Source of the DNA: Candolleomyces eurysporus
Lineage: Eukaryota; Basidiomycota; Agaricomycetes; Agaricales; Psathyrellaceae
Length of the DNA stretch: 64,000 bases
Direction of reading: 5' to 3'
NCBI GenBank assembly: GCA_027579435.1
Contig: JANBPK010000936.1
Span: 33,206-97,205, forward strand
Position 1 is the first letter of the stretch. Each line of letters begins with the position of its first letter. The translations under genes were made by a program, and so were the position numbers. The notes under the pieces are model-generated. The model saw only the letters and a program-made list of their open reading frames with translations. It was not told the DNA's origin and ran no database searches. Positions 32,600-45,079 of this stretch are shown in pieces.

Positions 32600-33460
32600 A
32601 TTTTCATAGCCCATGGTAGGCTGGGGCTAACAATCCATTGTCATAGTGAGTCTATCTGTGTGGTACACACGCTTGTTATCAATTCTTCAATTTTGCTTGC
32701 GACTAGTTATAGACCTATATCGAGTTGCCGTCGTTCGGCAGTCAACGGCCCACGACGTGAGACGGTCGATTGACCGAGGACTTGTTCATACCCTGAATTG
32801 TGTTAGTGCGGAACTGTGGCTGTTTGGTCGCACACCTAGTATTCGGAACTTACCTCGTCCAACTCGGTACGCAATATTTTCAAACATTCACGTCTGGGTT
32901 ATCGACTCGGGTGGGCCAAGCAATTGGGTCATTCCATCCAAACCCGGTAGAGTGAAACGGGGTATCTACTTAATGTACGTTGGGCCAAAGACACAGTACC
33001 GCATATGTACGTGTCTTTAGCTCACCGGGCCTCTGTCGGGTGTGACTCTCTCGTAGTGGGAACAATGGTAGTTCTCGAGCTCGTTTCTATGACCCTCTCG
33101 TCAACATATACTGCGAACTGCGACGTACTCGAGGCGGAGTTTGCTTCTCCGGCTTAGTACGGAGCTGGTGTATGGTCTCTCACCATTTTACTCGTTTGAG
33201 GCCGTTTATATGAGTCTTCTTGACAGTCTCGCGGATCTTTCATATGCTCTTCGCACTCTAGCTATTAGACGGCTTTTCCGCCAGGTGGATTCTGACGCTC
33301 CGTGCACAACGATGGGCGAGAAATGTGATTCCCTCTGTCATCTACCTGGTGGCAGGGACATTGTTGGAGCGATGAGTATAGCCATACCCGTGAGTTACCT
33401 GAATCTGCGCTATCAACTCCAGTCTCTTGCCACTTAACTTGACCTAGATGTCGAGGAAAC
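32600..33460 (+). pseudogene. Second decayed copy of the 2.6-kb DUF6534 7TM gene
   Basis: Colinear with the gene at 2584: a catagtgagtctatc donor region, gcacacctagtattcggaac ... ctcgtccaactcggtacgc (the SHLLFGAYLVQL exon with its donor), an acccggtagagtg block, gtagttctcgagctcgtttc (VAVLELAA) and acgatgggcgagaaatgtga ... cgtgagttacctg (exon 7 with its donor). Frames are broken. The order of copy D followed by this relic repeats the order of copy B followed by the relic at 24.0 kb. Confidence 0.72.
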
Positions 33461-34716
33461 GATAAGCTAGATCCTGGTTCATTTCGCTTCTGATATTGGT
33501 TCACTTTTACATCGCAAACGATAGGTAAAACTTTCCATGCGCTCCCAATTCCTACCCCTCCCTTCGCTTCCTCAGTCTTTTGGAAGGTCTCGACGCTGGC
33601 ATTCACCTTCGTTTGAGTGTATGGTTGGATACGCTACGCCACCAAACATATATCAAAAGCGGAGCAAGGTCGATCATTTCCTCAACATCTGTAAGAGGGT
33701 CATCAACTTGCTTATTCGTTGATGCCCCGTCAATGCTTCCGACGGAAGTTCTGTCAAGCGAACGGGGCAACCGCGTATCTAAACTCTCGTATTGGAAAGT
33801 TAGCGGCGAGCGCGTGTGCGTCTTTAGGGTAAAATGTATGCGAGACTGCATCCGTTCCTCCATATCAGGGGCTCGGGGGCCGAACCAGGCAATACTTACT
33901 TTCAGGGTTGACGCTACTGATGGAACTGGTCGAAAGGTTTTCACATAGTTTCGTATTTCATAGAATGGTACCTACGGCGTCCTGTCAGGGCGATCAATTC
34001 CAATTGATTTCGACCGAGGTAAAGTGAGGAAGGCTGCATACATATCGACGCTGGGTCTGAATCCTGAGTCAGGGACCTCACGATTGGAAGATCCGCCAAG
34101 AAAATGAACGACATACGAGTCCTTCCAATTACGCTGGATAAGCTCAAGCCTGTGGTATGACAATTATTTTCACATGACTCACTTTTGCCAGCGTTTTGAC
34201 CTGCCCCTCTCCTCCAAACTTCCAGCTTCCAATCTTTCCATTTGTTGGCTACCATTGACATATCTTTCGGTTGCAAATCGTGTGGAGGCGGAACATATCC
34301 CATAAATAGACGAGTACGTGATAACGAGCCGATCGAGAGGAATTAACTTTCAAGGTTTGTATTGCGTTACGTTAGGCTTTGCACAGCAGTGGTCCCAGCT
34401 GGCTCCCCACTTCCCATGGCTCGGCGACCTTCCAGTCGCCCAATTTCGTGTACTGGCATGTACTGATAATCCAGTACGTCTATAGATTATCATACAGCAG
34501 AGCTTCCACGAGGGCACTGTCCAATGTCGCTGTAACGTTCAAACTTCCTAGCGTACTCGAACCAGAGCTATACCCGAACATGATTGTGCCACGTAACATG
34601 ATGCAACTAATGAATGGAACGGACGACGTCCCGGTCCATTCAATTGCGACACATATATTTACAAGCCTGGATTCTTACTTTCCCTTTCCCTGCTTTCCTT
34701 GCTTTCCTTCACGTCC
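33461..34716. other. Intergenic / unassigned
   Basis: Overlapping open frames on both strands (33580-33948 plus; 33603-33944 and 33941-34303 minus) have no recognisable domains or splice support. The 33.5-33.7 kb part may still be decayed 7TM sequence. Confidence 0.35.
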
Positions 34717-36055
34717 ATGGCGGGTGAGTCTGCCGATTCATGCACGGGGACGCAGGCGTACTCGCTTGCCGGTCTCATTCTCGAAGTAAGCAACTTTTTG
34801 GTCTAATTGCGTTCGTCAGCTGACTCTTGATGCAGTTTATAATCTATAGTGAAGCTCTACAAAAACATCCGTTCGGGGCTGCAACTGACATCAACACAGG
34901 CGCTTATCTCATCTTGTTCTTGAGCTCGTGTACCGGCCTGGTGAAAAATTGGAAGCGAGGATCCAGGGTGCGTCGCATTTCGATAGCGTTTTGAATGCTT
35001 CTAATCTATAAACCCGTAGATTTTCGTAATTGGAAATGTCACCCTGTTTTCGCTGGCCACTTTCGACACCTGTTCGTTCTAATCCTCCACCTGTCATACG
35101 ATGTCCCTCACCTACTCTCATTCCAGGCATCAAGATATATACAATCGTATATGCACATGGTCACCCTTCAGTCGCAGGTGAAGCCGTTGCCTGTGCCCTG
35201 CAACGATGGGGTCGCTGGGATACCTTCACGACTGCAGTGAACCTCAATATTGCTATTTGGATCATGGATATCTTGGTGGTGCGTCGGAATCACACTAATG
35301 CTCAAACTTTTTCATTCAAACTCTGACTGGATCTTGGCCTCCGTAGATATACCGATGCTTTATTATCTGGGGAAGCAGTTGGCCCGTCATCATTTTGCCA
35401 TGTATCCTCCTTTCTGCTAGCATCGGTAAGTACTTGCGAACTTTGAGGTACGTAAACTCATCATGCATACCTAGGTATAAACTCGATGCTCCTCTGCTGG
35501 TTCGCATATCCCACCAAGCTCGATCACCTGCTTCCCGCTGTCAAAGTCATGCTCCACATGTGCTATCCCGTGAGCTTCGCCGTAAACTTTCTGACAACAG
35601 GCCTTATTGCGTTTGCGATATTGCGACAACACCATAAATCGACAGTAACGGGAATCACTTTCGCCACTGGATTCTCCCTATTCTATGTCGCTCGTGTCGT
35701 CGTCGAGAGTGCCCTGATATACACTTTGCAAATACTAGTCCTTTCCATTCTTCACCAATTAAAGCATCCAGCTGTTATCATCTTCCAATGTACCCTTACA
35801 CCCAGCGTTGGTTCGTTTTCTCAATTCTCTCCCCTGATTTTGCATTGACTATGCTTCACAGGTTTGACATTTTCGTTGATGGCTGTGCGTATCGAGGTTG
35901 CTAGGACTCAAGAACGACCTGGTCTGCGAAGCACGTTTACGTTTGCGGCGTTGTATACAAGTTCCACTGGTACTTCCCCATCCACTGGATCACACACAGA
36001 GCGATCAACCGTAAATTCTGGGTCGGATAAGATTATTGGCGGTGATATGATTTGA
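34717..36055 (+). CDS. Seven-transmembrane protein, basidiomycete family
   Basis: Exons identified: 34717-34785, 34836-34967, about 35128-35278, 35347-35425, 35475-35810 and 35862-36055. All junctions except the second intron have consistent phases; at that one the exact donor is uncertain (GTGCGT or a weaker GTCGCA nearby). Key motifs are VNLNIAIWIMDILVIYRCFI, IWGSSWPVIILPCILLSA, YPVSFAVNFLTTGLIAFAIL, YVARVVVESALIYTLQILV and GLTFSLMAVRIEVART, in the order typical of mushroom 7TM proteins with an 'IYRCY(I/V)xW' motif after helix 3 and an 'ESAxIYT' motif before helix 6. A Ser/Thr-rich hydrophilic tail follows. Start: the ATG of MAGESADSCTGTQA. Function unknown. Confidence 0.72.
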
Positions 36056-36608
36056 CCAGGGAAGAATTACTACATAGACTGATTACTGTTCCCCGTACTT
36101 ACACTCTCATTTTGGCAAATAACAATCATTTACAAACTCTAGGCCATGGTATATCATCTGGGTCAGTCAAAGTCATGCATTAATGGACGTCGACCGAACT
36201 GCCTACCGCACCATTTAGGCTTCCACCTGTGCTAGAGCGCAATTACAAGGTGGGTTCAACGCTGCAGAATAACTAAGACCAGTTTTCAGGATTTATCTCT
36301 CCTCCTTTCAAAATTGGTAGCATCGGCCCTCCTGCGACGAATTGCGCCACTTGCAGATTTCTGATTAGCAATTTGGCATATACGGCAGCACCACGACATG
36401 CCGGGCTGCTCGTGCTCAGACTATGATCTGTGCGGGTCCACTTCAACGTACAGCGGCTACCTAGGTGTTAGTAGGAGTACTTCCGAAGTAAAGAGTGGCA
36501 CCAGATCCTCGGAATGTAGGTAGAATTTACTCATACATAGGCAAAAGACGCATAGAAAATACACGTTTGACTATGCGATACCTTCGTGATGTACATGATA
36601 GTCTATCA
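36056..36608. other. Convergent intergenic spacer
   Basis: 550 bp between the converging 3' ends of the 34.7-kb 7TM gene and the 36.6-39.4-kb membrane protein. No feature is seen. Confidence 0.4.
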
Positions 36609-39394
36609 TTACGCGATCGACAAGACTCTGGGCCGGGATATAAATACAGAAAACTGATTCAAAGCACCCATGACCACGCTCAGCGGACCTAACACCTCCA
36701 CCGAGATGTCAACCTTGGTAACGCAGACCTTTAATTGGCTCGGCTTGTTTCTCGCTGTCACCGCCGAACGCAGTAGAACAGCGCCTTCCGTCGAATCCTC
36801 AAAGGTTGTACGAGGTTTACTAGCGTAACTCAGAAGAGAGAAACTTGGGGCGTCATTTTCATACTCCCACTCGTCGCTCTCACTTTGGAGGTACACAGTG
36901 GAAGTCGGATTTGAAGTCGAATTGTTGATAGCAAATTGAAGATAATGACCGTCTTCGTACGTCCCGCGACCTTCCGAACATTTTAAATTGGCCAGGTAGT
37001 GATCAAAGCCAACTTGCTCTAGTGTGTCCTCCCCGGACTTCCTCAGCAGATCTTCGTATCTAGCCGAGCACCCAACGAATTTCTTCTGCGTTGTGCTCAG
37101 AACCAACGTTCTCAAGACCGGCGGGAAGGGGACGGAACCTCCAAATACGTTGTAACTCGTGTTCGAAGCCGGCGACTGCGGGTCTTCAATATACTCCAGA
37201 ACCTGAAGGGTTTGATTCGATCCTTCTGGGCTGTAAAGCTTGAAGTCGTACATCTTCACACGACGGGGAGGGTAGAGTCCGGTAGGGCTATTAGGATCTG
37301 TTACATAAATCGATATATTTGCCGCCTCCGAGGCGTTGGGTTGACCATGAAGGTGGATCTCGACGGGGTACGAGTTGCAGTCGTTCTTCCAGTGCCACTG
37401 CAAATTTGAGGCTTTTTGTTAGAGCTTCTGAGTATGAGCGACGAAGGAAGGTAATTCGCACCTCTTGGGCCAAGGGCAGTGCCATGTACGGCACGAAGAC
37501 CGGGCCCACACACAACATGACAGTAAATACGAGTGAGAATGTGAATGTTGCCAAGCGGAGAATGCGCGAGTGTCGTGATAGTGTGCCATTGTATTCCAAG
37601 GGAAATTTGGAATGTTCCCGAAAATGAAAGGGTTTCACGCCAGATTCAGGTGGTGTCGCAGGGTAAGCGGTTGGGAAGGGGTACCACATGCGGAGAAAGT
37701 CGAAGAACGCGACCGTGAGGAAGATGCAGACAACAGTGCAGCAGTACCCATTTATGAACACTTTTCAGCAAATATCAACGTCAGTCATTAATCCTTTAGT
37801 GAGCATGTCGAACCAACTTACTGCACACAGAGTACGGCTTCCAGTTTCTATGAGGTTCGTTGATCTGATTTCTGTTGTTTGGCATTGTACCTGCTAGAAC
37901 ATAGAACACGATCCATACGGCGTGGAGTCCAATATACGCAAAGCAGCCAACAAGCGCTGGTTAAAAGGATACCATCAGCTTTGCCGGGTTCAAGAAAGGA
38001 GGAATAAGATTCGTCGAGATAGACATCGACACTTACTAATGAGCCATCTTCGCCGTGACCAATAGAAGTAATCCCGGTTCAGGTTTCCCCGGGTGGTAGA
38101 CCACTCGTCTCTACCAGTGACGATGAAACATACTCCTTGAGAGATGAATAACGGGCTGTGATTGATGAAATCCTTGATATCGCCTCGGTGATCAAATAAA
38201 AGCTTTCCGAAAGACCATAACCCAGGCAGGGGGGCGAAGAGGGAGAGCACTTGGCCATACGAGACTTCCTTTCTATCGAAGGCTAAGGCCTTGGAAATTC
38301 CAAGTGCCCAGCTCCAGTGGACGCAAAATAGGAGCCAGACGAGCATCGTTGGATGACTTGCGATGATAACGGTCCTGTACATTACGGAGTGGAGTGGAAC
38401 GGTCAGCATCCTCATCAAGCGTCTCTAGGGTACGTTAGGCATCGTGAGATGACTCACCATGAGACCTTTGGAACCCTCCAGCCAAGGAGAAAGTACTCCT
38501 TGGCTAGTCGCAGGCGCCGTCTTCGTATAGACTCCTTCGCTCGGTTGATATCTTGCATCGGCCTCATGCATTCCGAGCTAATCTCTTCACGATGACGCAC
38601 AAGGTAAACGGCCCAGGTCCACATCCAAATCAACGATATTAACCCCAGTCCGTGTCTCTTTGATAAGTCATCCCAAAGGTCCCTGCGGCCAAGAACATCG
38701 AGCACTCCGGTGAAAGATGAGACCAAAAGGAATTCCATGAACCTTGGAAAGGTCATTCCTTCGCAATAGTGACTGTTGCGGAAAGCTGTCGTGGAAAACG
38801 ATGTGACGAGACTGACTGAGAGCCATAGGAATGGTAGGATGAGTCCCATGATAAGGATCAGCACGCGTGCTTTGTGGGAGGGGATCTTCTTGAATAGTGA
38901 TGTCTCCTTGGGACGGAAAAGGTAGAGCACGCTTGACGCCGATATGTAGATCGACATGGGGGACGCCGTCACTGCAGCCGCAAAATGCGCGTCAAATAAA
39001 CTGAGGTTTTGACTGTGGATACTGCTGAGAGTGGCAACAAGAATGGGGATTGTTTGAGAGAACAGTAGGAAAGTGGATGGGGTCACGTCTGGGGACCACG
39101 CGACTAAGACGGCTACGTCAACCACCATTACAGTTAGTTATTGAGCGTTCAACGGCCAGAATTGGAGCTGCGCACGTAGAAGTGTGTTTATAACAATGTC
39201 TGATAATATCCGAATGATCAGAATCTTCTCCCCTCTCGAGAAAGACACGATGTTTACTGACTCGAGATCGCAGTGCACGCTCCTCCAACATCCGGGTCCA
39301 GATTTCCGTTATCATATTCGTTTGAAGAGCCCAGGTAGGTCTGAGCATCGAAGCAAGTCCCCGTATTGCGAGAGATCGTAGCGTTGTTGGCCAT
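36609..39394 (-). CDS. Large polytopic membrane protein, basidiomycete family (794 aa)
   Basis: Six exons are 39394-39262, 39112-38458, 38410-38037, 37956-37822, 37760-37462 and 37397-36609. All GT..AG borders and phases agree. The N-terminus includes TYLGSSNEYDNGNLDPDVGG, then VLVAWSPDVTPSTFLLFS, the block FDAHFAAAVTASPMSIYISA, HYCEGMTFPRFMEFLLVSSF, DDLSKRHGLGLISLIWMWTW and AVYLVRHREEIS. Further helices follow (MLVWLLFCVHWSWALGIS, LVGCFAYIGLHAVWIVFYVL, NGYCCTVVCIFLTVAFFDFL, ILRLATFTFSLVFTVMLCVG). The last exon encodes a 260-residue, mostly soluble part with cysteines and N-glycosylation-like NxS/T sites (NASEAANIS, NQTLQV, NTSYNV, NNSTSNP), so it probably faces outside the cell or a lumen. 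Long family of unknown function; the 149-nt first intron carries a CTAAC branch-site sequence. Confidence 0.82.
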
Positions 39395-41432
39395 GTTGAT
39401 GGCTAACGGACATGCGGGGTGAGGGGTGTTCGCGTAAGGTTCCCCCTGTTGACTAGGGATCCGCCATTGAAAAGGCAGGACGTAAGACCGTTTTAAAGCC
39501 TACGGATGAATTGGGAACACAGTTGAACAACTAAATGGTCGAAGGCCAAGAATTGGAGCGTGTTGCATCAGTTACGGAGTTGATCCTGCTTGGTAACGAT
39601 CGCGCTCACTTGGAGTTCGATTAAGAAAGATGCCGTTCATCTTGTGCTGTTCGTGCGTAATATGGACTGCAGTGGGACGACGATGGCAAGAGGCATCTCT
39701 GACCTCACTGGCCAATGCTGTAGAGATTGTTACGAGAGGAGGCGTAATTGAGATGTAGTATTGACAACCCGCTCTTCCTTATTGGGACCTTGCCGTTAAT
39801 ATAGCCCTTGAGGCAGTTCAAGTGCCCTGGCACTCATCATCCTATTGCAGCCACATTGCTGTGTAAGGGGCGGGCACGGCGAATGAAGTCGTGAGAATAT
39901 ATTCGGGATGCGAAGGAATAAACACAGGGTCCAGGACCATCTGTTTGGACCAGGGACAGCGGCGTTGACACGCAGCTCCAGCATTCCTAGCCGAATTCTC
40001 TATTCATGCGTTGAAGAGGAAGACACATGAGATAATAATGGAATACATCCAGGACGAGAAGGTGACATGAATGCACGAAAACTGAATTGACGCGTCGGAT
40101 ATTCACAAAAGTGCAGAAGCCTCGTGGCTTCCCGTCTTTGCCAATGTGACCTTGGTGTGATCAGTCGAATAATTGACGCGTCATGAGCAAGTTACTTCCC
40201 TACGTGCTTCGTTTCAAATCGTATTCGGGAACGGGCGCTTATCGTGCAGGGTCCAGGCGCCCGCATGATACCTTGCTTCTCAAGCGGTGAGCAGAAATCT
40301 AGGCAATGCGACAACACGAAAGAGGAGGGAGAAGGTCCGGGGTTAAAAAGGGTGAAGAGCATCACACATGCGCTACCTATTGATACAAAGTACCGAGAAG
40401 ATAGTCATATCTGGAACGATGCGGAGCTAGGCGGTCTCGATCAAAGTTTGACAGTCCCCGAATCCCCGAAGCCACCTATGGGTTTTCCAGCGGAGAGTAC
40501 AGATAAGGGGTAACCCGCAGAGATGTCGATGAAATAGGGGAGAGGGGAGAGGGGGGTAGGGAAGGGTTGCGTGGATGCGGCAACAAGGGTATTACGTAGC
40601 GGGAGTGGTACAGATTGGCCCCCGCTAACTTCTGGCAGCCCTGACTGTACTTTGAGAGGCTGTGCAAGCTTCAATGACAAAGCCATCGTGTTCATAAATT
40701 CCCTCGAATTCGGTCAATTTTGAGGTATTTTCCGAAAGTGGCGGACTTGGATCCGTGCAAGGCATTGGCAATTTTCGGGTGTGAATGAGAAGCCCGACAA
40801 ATGGGGTTTCCGGGTGTTTTGCAGAAAAAGACCCCTGAGGCGATCTTCGAGGTCCGAGTTTGATTCTCTGACACAAGGCCTTCAAATCGCTAATGGCCCA
40901 GAGTCCGAGTCGCAAACACATCTAACTCGCAACTCGGAGTCTCCAGTCTTACCAATGTACGATATGCATTATTCTTCCTTGTGCATACCACATCCAAGTC
41001 AAGTTGGGGAGAATCTCAACATATCAACTTTCCAGCTGATTTCTAGCTCCTGATGCCAACCGTTCTCATAGTCGACGCTCGTTCCATCATTTCGCCCGAT
41101 TCTCCTTGTTCTTGACACTTCGTCTCGTACAAAGCTCACATAACGTAAACATCGATTGGAGCATCAACGCCAGCTCCAGGTATAACAAACCAGCACTACT
41201 GAGGCAGTACATAAGAGCGACAAAGCGTTCGATAGCATGCAAGGGATGTAGGCGTACGCGATGGCCTAGCAAGCTCTAGTAGACTGCAACGACGAACGCT
41301 ATGACGGAATGGAGGGGGTTTAGAAATTAGAATAATTTTGAAGTGAGAACCTGATCAAAGACGAAAGGAAAGGTGGCGGGGTGAATTCAAAGGAGTGGGC
41401 CAAGAACAGGGCTCATTATTTCACCGACCCGC
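39395..41432. other. Large intergenic region
   Basis: Two kilobases without a supportable gene. A G-rich patch (gggagaggggagaggggggt) lies near 40538. Open frames at 40244-40513 (plus) and 40441-40921 (minus) lack conserved motifs. Confidence 0.4.
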
Positions 41433-42010
41433 TCAGAACCCACCCGTACCCCACATGCCTTCCAGCGCAGGCTCACTATCTTTGAATGCTTCAATCACAC
41501 ACGCCTGACATGTCGTCAAATAAGCTTGTACACCTACCGCATCCACAAGGGCGGGCGTCCCATTTTCAGTGGAGACGTTCCTGAAGCTTGGCGAAGTCGT
41601 ATTCTGGGTCGGAGGGTCAGCGACAGGCGAGTAAATGTGCTCGCAACTAGCCTGGATAGCGTCCTTCCAGCCCTTGCTATTGAGCACGATGGTATCCTCG
41701 GGTGATGGCGACCGGTGGAACCTAGCCGGAGGTGGTGGGCTTGAGCTTGATGCCCATCTCGTCAGTGAAGACGGTGCGACCAGCGAGAACGGTAATCGCC
41801 GAGGATAGTCTTGCAGTTGGTTGCCGAGCCCTTATGGGAGTTGGAAGAAAAGCCGGTGCGTGTTTGGTGCCGAACGTCCTGGATGACTAGCTGCATTGTG
41901 TGAGCGTTGTCTGTGTCGTTCCCATTCACGCATTCAATGTCAAGCCCCGATAGCCAGAACATGGTAAAGGAATTTTGACGTTGAGGATTCGTGTCGCGCA
42001 CCATTTCAAA
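41433..42010 (-). pseudogene. Possible gene or gene remnant
   Basis: Two minus-strand blocks have good coding character. The first, 42004-41900, reads FTMFWLSGLDIECVNGND and TDNAHTMQL, possibly spliced (GTCATC..CATAAG) to GSATNCKTILGDYRSRW. The second, 41750-41433, reads SPEDTIVLNSKGWKDAIQAS, TENGTPALVDAVGVQAY and TTCQACVIEAFKDSEPALEG, then stops. I could not find a splice joining them in one frame, nor a convincing start. It could be a secreted Asn/Cys-containing protein gene with a missed exon, or a decayed one. Confidence 0.35.
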
Positions 42011-43360
42011 CAGACTATAGGACTCGAAACGCCCCTTCGCTTCCTACTGACATCTAGCACTGCGATCTCCCCAGCCCCCACAAGAAGCCTTTCGTTTCGA
42101 TGCCCATATCTGCAGGAAATCATCAGATCATTGTTCTACGCGAGCTGAGGTGGGGATGCTGGCCTTCTTGAGTTGTACTAGAATGGAGAACGAGTAGAAA
42201 GACACGTCAAGTCGCTCTGGGTCGGCAACGGGCGACAAAAGCAAGAGAGATTCGGAGTTTTTTGCACATGTTGAAAACAGAAGGCCATGCTCTGTGCCGC
42301 CTTCATAGAGAAAACAAGCTTTAAATGACATCTCTCCGTTCGCTTTGAATCTCTTCCGTCATGTTCTTCGTCACAGAGCCCTCATGTCTTCCGCGTTCTT
42401 TCAAAACTGATTGTCGTCCCTTTGATTCACCTAATTCACCACTCGCGTGCCTATGCTTTAACGATTCCCTGTTCTATCCGGAGCTGTGTCGAGACTCCTG
42501 GCGAACCAATCGAGCTGCCTTTCTCAATGACTGCCCGGTGCCCTGCTTGATCATTTACTAAGCTGACCCCGTTTATACCAAGACGTCCTCTTGGACAGAC
42601 CCGTGACCCATCCGGATCGTTCGGATTGCGTTGCTCTTCATCGTGCCGCTCGCGTCCCTGATGAGTCATATTCCACTGTCGCGCTTTCCGCCTGAGATAG
42701 CCTCGCATACTGTACACGAGTCTATATCAGGACCGAGGGAGTCGGGGACTAGTGCACGAGCCACTACGATTTTTCAGTTGAGTGGGGAATAGGGAACTGC
42801 ATAAGCGGCTTGAACGAACTCCGGGAGGGGACATGCAATTTGAACGTTCGACGCACCAATCGGTTGTGTTTGGATGCCCCTGTCTTCCCCATTGCCTGTC
42901 GTCCATTAAAATCCAGCCTATTATGCATGGACATTCCAGAAGTGCCCGCTTCATAAGCATGATGCTGAACTATCATGTCGTGAACATCGGTGATAGCACA
43001 AGTAGGCAGCTTACTGATCAGTTGACTCAGCGAAGCGTACCAGTGGTAATAGGCCGTGAATGCTGTTCTATGAGTGAAAACTTCAGTAGAGTCGACCAAG
43101 CTGTCGCACAAATCGATGACCCGCTTTGCGAAGCGGTGTGACACCATCCCTGATATGGCAACATGCACTCATCGGCAGGTTAATCTTACGAGCAAATCCT
43201 CCCGACTTACTCATCACAGCTTCTTTGTCAACCATATCCCTAAGAGAAAAAGAGCTTAAAAGATCGACTGGATNAAAAAAGGCGTAATCCAGACCAACAT
43301 TCGCTGAGAAGCACTCACATCCGTCTGCATACTACCAACAAATCTCTCAATCAAATTGCC
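42011..43360. other. Intergenic
   Basis: No supported gene. It includes the promoter of the oxidoreductase gene at its right edge and an N at 43274 before an A6 run. Confidence 0.4.
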
Positions 43361-44339
43361 ATGTCCTTTCTTATCACCGGTGGTGCCAGTCAAGTCGGCA
43401 GCGTCATCGCCCAGCTGCTGAAGGACGCCCACCAAAATGTCATCATCGGCTCACGGTCTGGTCGAGTCCCTGAAGGGTTTCAGTCTACAAAACTCGACTG
43501 GCTGGATGCTTCGACATTCCAAAACCCGTTCAAGCTCCCAGGAGTCGAAATCAAGTCTGTGTACCTTCTGTTGCCTTATGGATACATCGACCCTTCGGAG
43601 AATATCAAGCAGTTCATTGACATTGCTGTGAGCAATGGGGCGAAGAGGTTCGTCCTTCTTAGCGGGAGCGGTCATGAGAAGGATGCGGACTTTGGCATAT
43701 CGAAGGTTTGGAGGTACCTTGACGAGAAAGAGTTGGATTATATTGCTCTTCGACCAACCTGGTTCATTGGTATAAATTTCTTTCCTTCGAGCAGTATCTC
43801 GCAGCTCTAACACTTGTTCTGCTGTCAGACAACTTCCTCGAGTTCCATGGAAAAGATATCAGGGAACACGATGAATTCAAGAGTGTCATGCCTAATGCGA
43901 AGATTCCTTTGATCTCGGTCGCTGATATTGGCCAGGTCGCCCTCAACGTCTTCCTAAACGACAAGAATGAGCGCACAGACCAACGAATCATTGGTCCTGA
44001 ACTTGTCACTTACGATCAGGTACGCTCTATTCGCGTCATCTCTAAATTCTTACGAGTAAAGCTGTTCGATAGGTCGCTGATACTCTGACTGAAGTCTTGG
44101 GCCGGAAGATCACCCACAAAGTAGTCACCCCTGAGCAACTCAGCGACCACTACTCCAACTCATTGGGATGGCCATTGCAGTATGCTCAATTCGTGGTCCA
44201 GGCCGAGCAGTATGTCAACGCAGGATCGGAGGAGCGTTGGTGGGGTAACCCCGAGAATATCAATGGCCAAGAGACAGTCAGGGAGTGGGCGGAGAGGAAT
44301 AAATTGAAGTTCGCACCAGCTTCGAAGGTCGGAAATTAA
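43361..44339 (+). CDS. NmrA-like NAD(P)-binding oxidoreductase (288 aa)
   Basis: Three exons are 43361-43769, 43829-44019 and 44073-44339, with phases matching. The N-terminus MSFLITGGASQVGSVIAQLL is a Rossmann strand and glycine-rich dinucleotide loop of the atypical short-chain dehydrogenase (NmrA-like) type. VYLLLPYGYIDPSENIKQF, NGAKRFVLLSGSG and LDYIALRPTWFIDNFLEF follow in the usual order, the last being the substrate-side 'LRPxxFxxNF' motif. SVADIGQVALNVFL and the C-terminal half match the family that includes festuclavine/agroclavine dehydrogenase (EasG type) and other NAD(P)H-dependent reductases. No clavine cluster genes are adjacent, so a role in ergot-type alkaloids is not implied. 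Length is normal for the family. Cytosolic; no signal or membrane segment. Confidence 0.88.
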
Positions 44340-45079
44340 ACTTGAAGTAGTATTTATTGAATCTCGAGATGTGTATGATATTCAAGCCCACAATAAACAA
44401 CCAATCCAGTAGCTCATTTCGAGATACATTGACCTGAGTGGAATTAATGAAAAGGAATAAGCCGCGATTGGGAAACTAGGTACTGAACTTGAACACCATC
44501 GGTCAAGGTTGTAAAACATTCAGATACAGAAGCTAAAAGCGCGACGGATTACAAACATGCCGTGAGAGGGCCGTGAAAGCCGACTTGATCTCCGTGAGCG
44601 AGTTTGGATTGCTCATTGATAGGGTTCACAAGGAAGGTGGCCTCAGAGAATTGCTTCGGCGGAAAGAGGAAAGCGGACGCACCTTGTCTCGAGATGTGGC
44701 TCATCCCGTAACAGAAGTGACCACTAGGTGCGAGCGGGCTTCATACATAGACAAGAGGTGCATGCCAAATGCATGATAGTCCATACTTGCTTAGCTCAAG
44801 CTTCCATTTCGCAATCAGGTTTCGCATTTCCTGAGTAAGATGATGTGCCATGCCGGTGGAGGAGACTGAGTCAACAGACAAAAATTCGAACATGTTCGGA
44901 CGAGACGCGTCCCTGGCTCCCAGTTTGGACCTGTCACCATCAGTCACGCTCGCCCGGCAAGAAATGTTGGCAGTTTAAACGTTTAACTTGCAAACGACTG
45001 TAACGTGGCAACAAAACCCTCCCCACATTTTCTGTGGAGTTGGGGAACGCATCCTTCATCTTTCTCAGTCTCCTTCGCA
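44340..45079. other. Intergenic
   Basis: No gene is supported. The open frame 44573-44776 has no domain or splice context. Confidence 0.4.

Noticed and set aside
43361..44339. Ergot-alkaloid biosynthetic cluster
   Set aside because: Only the EasG-like reductase family match is seen; no prenyltransferase or other clavine gene lies nearby.
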